Source: Tardiphaga sp.
Lineage (GTDB): Bacteria; Pseudomonadota; Alphaproteobacteria; Rhizobiales; Xanthobacteraceae
Assembly (NCBI RefSeq): GCF_028290785.1
Contig: NZ_JAQGJD010000001.1
Span: 1-40,433, forward strand
Reading direction: 5' to 3'
Length of the DNA stretch: 40,433 nucleotides
A program made the position numbers and the translations under genes. Shown here piece by piece: positions 7,671 to 15,241 of the stretch. The first letter of the stretch is position 1. Each line of letters begins with the position of its first letter. Below the pieces are notes generated by a model, which made no database searches, had not been told where the DNA came from, and saw nothing but the letters and a program-made list of their open reading frames with translations.

Positions 7671-9182
7671 GTGACCGATGCGAAGCCCGCCACCAAGATC
7701 CCCGACCCCTGCTCCTTCGTGATCTTCGGCGTCACCGGCGATCTCGCCCACCGGCTGGTGATTCCGGCGCTGTACAATCTCGCAGCCACGCATCTGCTGC
7801 CGGAGAAATTCTGCGTCGTCGGCGTCGCCCGCGGTACGATGTCGAACGAGGAACTGCGCGACGACATGATGAAGGGCCTGAAGCAGTTCGCAACCCGTCC
7901 TGTGGATGACGCGATTGCACAGCGGCTGCTAGAATGCGTCACCTTCATCGAGGCCGATCCCAAGGAGCCGGCATCGTTCGACAAGATGCGCGAAGACCTC
8001 GACAAGCTTGAGGCACGGCGCGAGACCACCGGCAACCGGCTGTTCTACATGGCGACGCCGCCCAGCGCCTTCGCGCCGATCGCGCGCCAGCTTGGCCGCA
8101 CCGGCATGCTGAAGGAGAACGGCTCGTGGCGGCGCTTGGTGGTGGAGAAACCGTTCGGCACCGATCTGGAGTCGGCCAAAGCGCTGAACGTAGAGTTGCT
8201 CAGTATCGTCGAAGAGAAGCAGATCTACCGGATCGATCACTACCTCGGCAAGGAAACCGTCCAAAACATCCTGGTGCTGCGCTTCGCCAACGGCATGTTC
8301 GAGCCGTTCTGGAATCGCAACCACATCGATCACGTCCAGATCACCGTCGATGAAAAACTCGGCGTCGGCCACCGCGGCAGCTTCTACGACGCCACCGGCG
8401 CGCTACGCGATATGGTGCCAAACCATCTGTTCCAGCTACTGTCACTGGTGGCCATGGAGCCACCCGCCAAGTTCGAGGCGCACGCCGTGCGTTCGGAGAA
8501 AGCCGAGGTGCTCGGCGCCATCAGCATCCAGACCGAGGCCGAGGCGCTGCAGAACTCGGTGCGCGGGCAATATCTCGGCGGCAAGATCGGCGACACCGAG
8601 ATCGAGGACTATCTCAAATCCAAAGACGTCAAGCCGGACTCGACCATCGAGACCTATGCGGCGCTGAAACTGACTATCGACAACTGGCGCTGGGCCGGCG
8701 TGCCGTTCTATCTCCGCACCGGCAAGGCCCTCGGCATCAAGCGCACCGAAGTGGCCATCAAGTTCAAGCAGGCCCCGTTCGCCATGTTCCGCGACACCGC
8801 GGTGGAGAAGCTGTCTCAAAACTATTTGGTGATCGGCGTTGAACCGACCGAGGGCATCGCGCTGCAGTTCAACACCAAGATTCCGGGGCCCTCGATCCAG
8901 ATCGACGGCGTCGAGATGAAGTTTCGCTACAAGGACTACTTCAAGGCCGAACCATCGACCGGCTACGAGACGCTGATCTATGACTGCATGATCGGCGACA
9001 ACATCCTGTTCCAGCGCGCCGACGGCGTCGAAGCCGGCTGGCGCGCGGTGCAGCCGTTCCTCGACGCCTGGAAGAAAGCCGGCTCCGACGGGCTGAAAAA
9101 CTATGAGGCCGGTAGTGAAGGCCCGGTCGAGGCGGAGGAGCTGATGACGCGCGACGGCCGCAGTTGGCGGAAGTTGAGCTGA
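7671..9182 (+). CDS. zwf: Glucose-6-phosphate 1-dehydrogenase
   Basis: About 503 residues, the usual length for Zwf, which oxidises glucose 6-phosphate to 6-phosphogluconolactone with NADP or NAD. Visible are the nucleotide site FGVTGDLAHR (about 19-28), VVEKPFGTDL, and the signature RIDHYLGKETVQN at 187-199 holding the active-site Asp-His pair. GTG at 7671 is preferred because AAAGG at 7656-7660 lies 10 bases upstream; a TTG at 7665 in the same frame would leave only four bases. The gene follows gnd by six bases and is followed after two bases by pgl, so all three oxidative pentose phosphate steps are adjacent. Confidence 0.95.
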   Translation: MTDAKPATKIPDPCSFVIFGVTGDLAHRLVIPALYNLAATHLLPEKFCVVGVARGTMSNEELRDDMMKGLKQFATRPVDDAIAQRLLECVTFIEADPKEPASFDKMREDLDKLEARRETTGNRLFYMATPPSAFAPIARQLGRTGMLKENGSWRRLVVEKPFGTDLESAKALNVELLSIVEEKQIYRIDHYLGKETVQNILVLRFANGMFEPFWNRNHIDHVQITVDEKLGVGHRGSFYDATGALRDMVPNHLFQLLSLVAMEPPAKFEAHAVRSEKAEVLGAISIQTEAEALQNSVRGQYLGGKIGDTEIEDYLKSKDVKPDSTIETYAALKLTIDNWRWAGVPFYLRTGKALGIKRTEVAIKFKQAPFAMFRDTAVEKLSQNYLVIGVEPTEGIALQFNTKIPGPSIQIDGVEMKFRYKDYFKAEPSTGYETLIYDCMIGDNILFQRADGVEAGWRAVQPFLDAWKKAGSDGLKNYEAGSEGPVEAEELMTRDGRSWRKLS

Positions 9183-9184
9183 CG

Positions 9185-9925
9185 ATGGGGCTGGGTCGCA
9201 AAATTATCGTGGTGGACGATGCGGCGGCACTTGCAGTCGCCGCAGCCGATCGCGTTGTCGCCCGGATCGACAGCAATCCGGGCCGGATCGCGATCTGCCT
9301 GACCGGCGGCTCCAGTCCGAAGCAGCTCTATGACGTGCTCGGCAAGGAACCGTACCGGAGCCAAATTCCGTGGGATCGCGTGCACTGGTTCATCGGCGAC
9401 GACCGCTTTGTCAAAACCGGCGATCCGCTGAACAATATGAGCATGGCGCGAGGCATCTTCCTCGATCGTTGCGCCCCGGCCGCCAATATTCACCCGATCC
9501 CCACCGAGGCCCACAGCCCCTACGAGGCCGCGCGTCTCTATGAAGAGCAACTGAAGAGCTTTTACGGCGCCAACGTGCTCGATCCGCCGCAACCGCTGTT
9601 CGACCTGGTGCTGCTTGGCGTCGGCCCCGACGGCCACATCGCGTCGCTGTTTCCGGGCTATCCGGCCATCGAGGTCACCGACGAGTGGGTGGTTGGAGTG
9701 TCCGAAGCCCATGTGGCGCCGTTCGTGCCGCGGGTCAGCCTAACCCTGCCGGCGCTGGGTTCGTGCCACGAGATGCTGTTCGAACTGAGCGGCGCCGACA
9801 AGCGCGCCATCATGACGCGGGTGCTGGCGGGCAAGGACTTGCCCGCCAACCGCGCCCGTTCCTATGAGGGCGAAACCGTGTGGCTGTGCGACCGCGCGGC
9901 GCTTCCGGAGAATTTTCGTGCCTGA
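9185..9925 (+). CDS. pgl: 6-phosphogluconolactonase
   Basis: A 246-residue protein of the NagB/DevB fold that hydrolyses 6-phosphogluconolactone made by Zwf. Typical motifs are CLTGGSSPKQLYD near residues 38-50, WFIGDDRFV near 74-82, and GVGPDGHIASLFPG near 145-158. The ATG at 9185 is two bases after the zwf stop; the frame continues upstream into zwf, but those residues are a zwf shadow. The gene ends inside the gntK start region (eight-base overlap). Placement directly after zwf supports the assignment. Confidence 0.93.
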   Translation: MGLGRKIIVVDDAAALAVAAADRVVARIDSNPGRIAICLTGGSSPKQLYDVLGKEPYRSQIPWDRVHWFIGDDRFVKTGDPLNNMSMARGIFLDRCAPAANIHPIPTEAHSPYEAARLYEEQLKSFYGANVLDPPQPLFDLVLLGVGPDGHIASLFPGYPAIEVTDEWVVGVSEAHVAPFVPRVSLTLPALGSCHEMLFELSGADKRAIMTRVLAGKDLPANRARSYEGETVWLCDRAALPENFRA

Positions 9926-10436
9926 CGCGCGCGCGCTGGTCGTGATGGGCGTGTCCGGCTCCGGCAAGAGCACCATTGCAGAAAAACTCGCCGCACGGCT
10001 CGACTGGGCGTTTGCAGACGGCGATAGTTTCCATCCCGCCTGCAACGTCGCGAAAATGAGCGCCGGCCATCCCCTCTCCGACGAAGACCGCTGGCCATGG
10101 CTGCAGGCGATTGCCGATGAGATCGACCGCGTCATCGATGCAGGCGGCCATGTGGTGGTCGCCTGCTCGGCGCTGAAGCGCGCCTATCGTGACGTGCTGG
10201 TGCACGGCCGCGATGACGTCCGCATCGTCTATCTCGACGGCAGCCCGGAGCTGATCGCGTCGCGCATGGCCGCGCGCAAAGGCCACTTCATGCCGCCCGG
10301 TCTGCTCGACAGCCAGTTCGCCACGCTGCAGCCGCCCGGCGCGGATGAAAACCCGATCGCAGTATCAATTGACGCCTCCGTCGAGGCGATCATCGATGCT
10401 ATCCTTGCGCAAATACCCAACAGGAAGATCTCATGA
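9918..10436 (+). CDS. gntK: Gluconokinase
   Basis: A 172-residue P-loop kinase that phosphorylates gluconate to 6-phosphogluconate. The Walker A motif GVSGSGKST is at about residues 11-19, followed by FADGDSFHPACNVAKMSAGHPLSD, the substrate region typical of GntK, and ACSALKRAYRDVL and ARKGHFMPPGLLDSQF. The GTG start at 9918 is supported by GGAG at 9907-9910 with seven-base spacing; the frame upstream is a shadow of pgl. It overlaps pgl by eight bases and the next gene by four (ATGA). It gives the operon a second entry, from gluconate, next to the zwf route. Confidence 0.93.
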   Translation: MPDARALVVMGVSGSGKSTIAEKLAARLDWAFADGDSFHPACNVAKMSAGHPLSDEDRWPWLQAIADEIDRVIDAGGHVVVACSALKRAYRDVLVHGRDDVRIVYLDGSPELIASRMAARKGHFMPPGLLDSQFATLQPPGADENPIAVSIDASVEAIIDAILAQIPNRKIS

Positions 10437-11245
10437 CCCGCATTGCCCTCGTTGTCTCCGATGTCGATGGCACCATGGTGACCAAGGACAAGATCCTGAC
10501 GGAGGGGGCCAAAGCCGCTGTGCAGAAGCTGCACGATGCCGGCATTGGCTTCACCATCACCTCCAGCCGGCCGCCGGTCGGAATGCGGTTTCTGGTCGAG
10601 CCGCTAGGGATCACGCTGCCGATCGGGCCGTTCAACGGAAGTTCGATGGTCGATGGCCGTTTGAAGGCGATCGAGCAGCATTTGATTCCGGAAGCAGCCG
10701 CGAAACGCAGCGTCGAGGTGCTCACGGAATACGGCGTCGATATCTGGCTGTTCACCAACGAGGAGTGGCTGATCAAGCGCGACGATGGCAAATACGTGCC
10801 GCACGAGCAGAACACCATTCAGCACGACCCGGTGATCGTCGATGACTTCACGCCGTTCCTGGCGAAGGCCTGCAAGATCGTGGGCGCCAGCGCCGACTTC
10901 CCGCTGCTGGAGCGCTGCGAAGCCGCGACGCAAGCGGCTCTCGGCGATCAGGCCGTCGCGGTGCGCTCGCAGAACTACTATCTCGACATCACCCCGCCGG
11001 GCCAGAACAAGGGTACGTTCGTGACGGCGATGGCCAAGCGGCTCGGGATTTCACTCGAAGCGATCGCCACCATCGGCGACATGCAGAACGACCTGCCTAT
11101 GTTCAAGGTGAGCGGCATGTCGGTGGCGATGGGCAACGCGACGGACGCGGTGAAAGCGCTGGCGACGGATGTGACGACGTCGAATGAAGAAGACGGATTT
11201 TCAGGCGCGGTAGAAATGATCTTGCGAAGGAATGCGGGTGGCTAA
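10433..11245 (+). CDS. HAD-superfamily sugar phosphatase, Cof-like
   Basis: A 270-residue HAD hydrolase. Motif I is VVSDVDGTMV (about 7-16, nucleophile Asp10), motif II FTITSSRPP, and motif IV ATIGDMQNDLPMF with the metal-binding aspartates. A cap domain between motifs II and III and the overall length place it in the Cof/type IIB group, which dephosphorylates small sugar phosphates. The start is the ATG overlapping the gntK stop (ATGA, 10433-10436), so it is the translationally coupled last gene of the tal-pgi operon. Its substrate cannot be told from sequence; a role in removing a phosphorylated by-product or dead-end sugar phosphate is an inference from context. It converges on the GH15 gene with a 42-base gap. 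Confidence 0.88.
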   Translation: MTRIALVVSDVDGTMVTKDKILTEGAKAAVQKLHDAGIGFTITSSRPPVGMRFLVEPLGITLPIGPFNGSSMVDGRLKAIEQHLIPEAAAKRSVEVLTEYGVDIWLFTNEEWLIKRDDGKYVPHEQNTIQHDPVIVDDFTPFLAKACKIVGASADFPLLERCEAATQAALGDQAVAVRSQNYYLDITPPGQNKGTFVTAMAKRLGISLEAIATIGDMQNDLPMFKVSGMSVAMGNATDAVKALATDVTTSNEEDGFSGAVEMILRRNAGG

Positions 11246-11287
11246 GCCTCTTGCTTCCTTCGCCCACAAGGAGATGGAAGACGAAGT

Positions 11288-13090
11288 CTATTTGGATCGC
11301 TGCATCACCGGTTTTTCCGCGGAGCGCTTGGCGTCACAGAGATTGTGCGCGGTGTTGATCAGCGCGATGTGGGTTAGCGCTTGCGGGAAGTTGCCGGTCT
11401 GGCGTTTGGCAATCGAATCGTATTCCTCAGCCAGCAGCCCGACATCGTTGGCGATACCCACTACCCGGTCGAACAAATCCTGCGCCTTGCCAATCTCGCC
11501 GGCCAGGATGTAGACGTCCGCCAGCCATAGGCTGCAGGCCAGGAACGCGCCTTCGATCGGTTGTTTTTCGCCGGTCTGTTCGCGCGGATCGTGTCGCAGC
11601 ACAAAGCCATCCCGCATCAGGTATTTCTCGGTCGCGGCAATCGTACCCCGTACGCGCGGATCCGAGGCCGGCAGGAAGCCCACCGCCGGCAGCAGCAGCA
11701 CGCTGGCATCGAGCACGTCGGCGCCGTAATATTCGACGAAAGCGTTCAGCGCTGGATTGAAGCCCTTGTCGCAGACATTGCGGTGGATCGTGTCGCGCAG
11801 GGCTCGCCAGTCGTCCAGCGGCGCCTCGAGGCCGTAGGCCTCGGCGCTCTTGATGCCGCGATCAAACGCCACCCAGCACATCACTTTCGAGAACACGTAA
11901 TGCGCGCCGTCGCCGCGGCGCTCCCAGATGCCGTGGTCGGGCTGGTCCCACATCGAAGCGAGGTGTTCGAGCACCTGGCGCTCCACCGCCCAGGTCTCGC
12001 CATCCAGTTCGAGGTGGGCCATCCGCGACTGATGAAAGGCGTCGATCAACTCGCCATAGACATCGAGTTGCAATTGCGCGTGCGCGGCATTGCCGACGCG
12101 CACGGGCTGCGCGCCTTCGTAGCCCGGCAGCCAGTCGGCCTCCCATTCCAGGAGCCGGCGCTGACCCATGATACCGTACATGATCTGCATGTCCGCCGGC
12201 GAGCCGGCCGCGGCGCGCAGCAGCCAGTTGTGCCACGCCAGCGCTTCCTCGGTGTAGCCTGAATTCATCAGGACCAGCAGCGTGAAGGTCGCGTCGCGCA
12301 GCCAGCAGAAGCGGTAGTCCCAGTTACGGGCGCCTCCGAGCTTCTCGGGCAGCGACATGGTGGGTGCCGCAACGATGCCGCCGGACGGCGCATAGGTCAG
12401 TGCCTTCAGCGTGATCAGCGAGCGCATCACCAGATCGCAATTTTCGCCGTCATAGGTGCAGCGACCGCTCCATTCCGACCAGAATTCCTCGGTGTCTTTC
12501 AAGGCCTGGTTGGGGTCGATCGGTGCCGGCACTTTCAGGTGCGACGGGCCGTAGGTCAGCACGAACGGCACGCTGTCGCCGGCATTGACCTCGAACTCCG
12601 CGACCGTGGTCAGATTCTCGCCGTGGGTCTCGACGGGCGTGCGCAGCACCGCCATGTCGGGGCCGCAGATGCCGAGCAGCGCCCCGTCCTCGGTGCGCCG
12701 GACCCATGGAATGGCCACGCCGAAACCGAAACGGATCACCAGGTTCATTCGCAGTTTCACGCGGCCGGTCTCGCCGCGCACGATGCGAACGACATCGGAG
12801 GCTGCACCGCGCGGCGGCATGAAGTCGATCAAGGTGATAGCGCCCTCGGCGGTTTCCAGCCGGGTCTCCAGTATGAGCGTATCGCCGCGATAGCGCCGCG
12901 AACATTTCGTCACTTCAGCCGCGGGCGCGATCTTCCAATGACCGTGTGTCTCGTCGCCGAGCAAAGCCGTAAAACACGCATCGGAATCGAATGCCGGCCA
13001 GCACAGCCAATCGATCGAGCCGTTGCGATTGACCAGCGCCGCGGTCTCGCAGTCCCCGATCAAGGCGTAGTCTTCGATCAGGCCAGTCAC
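11288..13090 (-). CDS. GH15 family glucoamylase / trehalase-like hydrolase
   Basis: A 600-residue cytoplasmic enzyme without signal peptide. The N-terminal region (about 1-200, starting with LIEDYALIGDCETAALV and GSIDWLCWPAFDS) is the beta-rich domain found in bacterial GH15 proteins. The (alpha/alpha)6 catalytic part follows, with WDYRFCWLRDATF at 257-269, GYEGAQPVRVGNAA at 323-336, HGIWERRGD at 386-394 and EGAFLACSLWLAD at 513-525; conserved glutamates in these motifs are the catalytic candidates. Members of this group hydrolyse either alpha-1,4-glucan ends or trehalose, and sequence alone does not settle which. The start is GTG, three bases after the malQ stop, so it is the second gene of a malQ operon. 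Next to a trehalose/glucan operon, both activities would make sense. Confidence 0.9.
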   Translation of the reverse strand: MTGLIEDYALIGDCETAALVNRNGSIDWLCWPAFDSDACFTALLGDETHGHWKIAPAAEVTKCSRRYRGDTLILETRLETAEGAITLIDFMPPRGAASDVVRIVRGETGRVKLRMNLVIRFGFGVAIPWVRRTEDGALLGICGPDMAVLRTPVETHGENLTTVAEFEVNAGDSVPFVLTYGPSHLKVPAPIDPNQALKDTEEFWSEWSGRCTYDGENCDLVMRSLITLKALTYAPSGGIVAAPTMSLPEKLGGARNWDYRFCWLRDATFTLLVLMNSGYTEEALAWHNWLLRAAAGSPADMQIMYGIMGQRRLLEWEADWLPGYEGAQPVRVGNAAHAQLQLDVYGELIDAFHQSRMAHLELDGETWAVERQVLEHLASMWDQPDHGIWERRGDGAHYVFSKVMCWVAFDRGIKSAEAYGLEAPLDDWRALRDTIHRNVCDKGFNPALNAFVEYYGADVLDASVLLLPAVGFLPASDPRVRGTIAATEKYLMRDGFVLRHDPREQTGEKQPIEGAFLACSLWLADVYILAGEIGKAQDLFDRVVGIANDVGLLAEEYDSIAKRQTGNFPQALTHIALINTAHNLCDAKRSAEKPVMQRSK

Positions 13091-13093
13091 GGC

Positions 13094-15040
13094 TCAAGCC
13101 ACTTCGGAGCGGTCGGCGGTAGCGATATGCAGCGCCACCAGATCGACAGCGCCGGCGATCTCATCAACCGCCACGGGCAGCCGCTGCCGCCAGTTAGGAT
13201 GCTCGTCGATAGTGCCGGGGATGTTCGGCTGGTCGATCACCCCCAGCAAATCCTCCAGGGCGATCGCCAGCAGCCGGGTACGGGTCCGGGCGAGAAACTG
13301 CGTCACCGCGTAGAGGTCGTCAGTGGCGATCGATTGATGCCGCAGCGCTTCGCTCAGCATGTCGATAGCGTAGCGCCGGGCGTCGTCGCTTTCGCCGGGA
13401 TCGATGCCCAACCCGCGCTTCATCACCAGATCGGCGTAGCTGCGCCAGCCCGCATAGGTCGGCAGGTCGTGGGTGTTGAAGGTAACCAGCGCATCGGGTG
13501 CGTAGTAATCGATGCCGCGAAACGCGCCACGATCATCGCGCTCGAACATCATCACCAGATATGACCAGATGCCCCAGTCGCGAAGTTCGTCGCGAAATCC
13601 GTCCGGCACGGTGCCCAGGTCCTCGCCGATCACCACGCAGCGGCTGGCGATACTTTCCTGTGCGGTTACAGCCAACAGCGCCTGCAGCGGCATCTTCACA
13701 TAGGCGCCGTTGTCGGCGGCGTAGCCGTGCGGCACGACATAGAGCCGGTTGAGGCCGAGCACGTGATCGAGGCGAATGGCACCGGCGTAGCGCATCGAGG
13801 CGCGCAGCATGTCCTTGAACGGCGCAAAGGATTGCACTTCGAGACCGCTGCCATTGAAGCCGGCGAGACCCCAGTTCTGGCCGGCGGGCTGCAACAAATC
13901 CGGCGGCGCACCGATCGACAGGTGCCGCGACACTGCAATCTGCTCGTTCCAGGCGTCGAAGCCACCACTCTGGACGCCGACGGCGACGTCGAGATAGAGC
14001 CCGACCTTCATCCCCAGTTTGGCGGTGAGATCGTAACAGGCCTTGAGCTGCAGGTCGGCATTCCACTGCACGTATTCGATGAACACCACTTCCTTGCCGT
14101 CGGGGCCGGCCCGGAGTACGGCGCATGCCTTATCGTCGGGGTGCTGGAGTTCTTCCGGCCACTCCCACCACGCGGTCTGCAATCGGTGCCGCAGCACCTC
14201 GAAGCAGGCGAAGCGCGTCAGCAGCGGCGCGCGCTCGGCGCGAAATGCCGCGAAGGCCTGCTGCCGCTTGGAGGCCGGATTGGCGTAGAATTCCTCGAAC
14301 GCGGCGCGCAGGGCGGCCGTTTTTGCTGCGGCGACGGCGACGTAGTCAACCACCGGCGCGGCGCGTAGCTTCGCCAGCGCGTCGCCGCTGTCGTGAGCGG
14401 AAAATTCCGGCAGCGCCTCGACGTCGATGTAGAGCGGGTTGAGAAACAGTCGGCTGTTGGGCGAATACGGGCTGCATTCGGCCGGGCGATCGTCGAACAG
14501 CGCATGCAGCGGGTTGAGGCCGACACCGCCGGCGCCGAGGCTGGCAGCCACTTCGATCAGTTTCCGCAAGTCCGTAAAGTCGCCGATGCCCCAGTTGCGG
14601 TCCGAGCGCAGGCCGTACAGCTGCACCGCCAGAATCCAGGAGCGGTCGAAGTCACCGCGAAATGCCTTGTCCGGAGCCACGATGACCGCGGTTTCCTCGG
14701 AGAACAGCGACGCATCGGTCAGTTGCAGGCGCCAGACCCCTATCGGCAGATCAAGCGGCCACAGGATATTGCGGTCGCCCGTTTCGCCCTTGGCGATAAC
14801 CTTAACGCCATCGACGATTTTCCACTTCAGAGGGAACGTGGCAGCGTCGCTGAGGTAGGTCCGCTCAGCCCGCCCGGCCCGCACCACCACGGTATGGTCG
14901 AGAAACCGGTCCTGCGTGCGAACCGGCATGGCATCGATAATGAGCTTGAGGGCGACGGCGTCCGTGGTGTGCCACTGCCCCTGTCCATCATGAAAGCCTG
15001 TCTGGATTCCGAGTTCGGCAGCTTTTTCAAAAAGGTCCAT
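13094..15040 (-). CDS. malQ: 4-alpha-glucanotransferase (amylomaltase)
   Basis: A 648-residue GH77 enzyme that transfers maltooligosaccharide segments between glucan chains, releasing glucose. The predicted nucleophile is in AIRLDHVLGLNR (Asp425), the acid/base in VIGEDLGTVP (Glu473) and the third carboxylate in FNTHDLPTYAGW (Asp525); the 48 and 52 residue spacings fit the family. NWGIGDFTDL and SPYSPNSRLFLNPLY are also typical. The ATG at 15040 is preferred over an in-frame TTG at 15058 because it begins directly at the MDLFEKAAELG helix; neither has a strong ribosome site. It is transcribed divergently from glgE, and an exact EcfG-type promoter lies about 80 bases upstream. MalQ would process short glucans left by GlgX and feed the GH15 enzyme. 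Confidence 0.95.
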   Translation of the reverse strand: MDLFEKAAELGIQTGFHDGQGQWHTTDAVALKLIIDAMPVRTQDRFLDHTVVVRAGRAERTYLSDAATFPLKWKIVDGVKVIAKGETGDRNILWPLDLPIGVWRLQLTDASLFSEETAVIVAPDKAFRGDFDRSWILAVQLYGLRSDRNWGIGDFTDLRKLIEVAASLGAGGVGLNPLHALFDDRPAECSPYSPNSRLFLNPLYIDVEALPEFSAHDSGDALAKLRAAPVVDYVAVAAAKTAALRAAFEEFYANPASKRQQAFAAFRAERAPLLTRFACFEVLRHRLQTAWWEWPEELQHPDDKACAVLRAGPDGKEVVFIEYVQWNADLQLKACYDLTAKLGMKVGLYLDVAVGVQSGGFDAWNEQIAVSRHLSIGAPPDLLQPAGQNWGLAGFNGSGLEVQSFAPFKDMLRASMRYAGAIRLDHVLGLNRLYVVPHGYAADNGAYVKMPLQALLAVTAQESIASRCVVIGEDLGTVPDGFRDELRDWGIWSYLVMMFERDDRGAFRGIDYYAPDALVTFNTHDLPTYAGWRSYADLVMKRGLGIDPGESDDARRYAIDMLSEALRHQSIATDDLYAVTQFLARTRTRLLAIALEDLLGVIDQPNIPGTIDEHPNWRQRLPVAVDEIAGAVDLVALHIATADRSEVA

Positions 15041-15117
15041 ACGGCACGCTGTTTGCAACGCAGCAACATGACATTACTGCGAAATTTGTGAATTTTAGGA
15101 AGAGGATAGCCGTTTTC

Positions 15118-15142
15118 AACGCTTCGATCTAAGCTCGGTTCC
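15118..15142 (-). promoter_or_regulatory. EcfG-type stress promoter for malQ-GH15, exact consensus
   Basis: Read on the minus strand: GGAAC (15142-15138), 16-base spacer, CGTT (15121-15118). This is an exact match to the EcfG consensus. The predicted start of transcription, near 15111, gives a leader of about 70 bases to the malQ ATG at 15040. The -35 element is part of a palindrome shared with the divergent side. Confidence 0.8.
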
Positions 15143-15152
15143 TGATGGAACC
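15137..15152. repeat. Palindrome formed by two back-to-back GGAAC boxes
   Basis: GGTTCC at 15137-15142 and GGAACC at 15147-15152 form a perfect six-base inverted repeat around TGAT. Each arm contains a GGAAC -35 core, one reading toward malQ and one toward glgE. It may be simply two -35 boxes or may also act as a regulator-binding dyad. Confidence 0.75.
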
Positions 15153-15172
15153 ATCCCCAGCTACGGGGCTTT
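15147..15172 (+). promoter_or_regulatory. EcfG-type promoter candidate for the glgE-treY operon
   Basis: GGAAC at 15147-15151, a 17-base spacer, then CTTT at 15169-15172, one mismatch from CGTT. Spacers of 16 or 17 are both accepted by EcfG. The predicted leader to the glgE GTG at 15242 is about 60 bases. It is weaker than the malQ element on the other strand, and a housekeeping promoter in the same gap cannot be excluded. Confidence 0.45.
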
Positions 15173-15241
15173 GTATATGATCGCACCGTCTCTTTTCCGC
15201 AACTCGAAACGGGACGACATTCTCATGTCGATGGCATCACT

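Noticed and set aside
9164-9184. Longer pgl with a TTG start inside zwf
   Set aside because: The seven extra residues are a shadow of the zwf end; ATG at 9185 gives the normal N-terminus.
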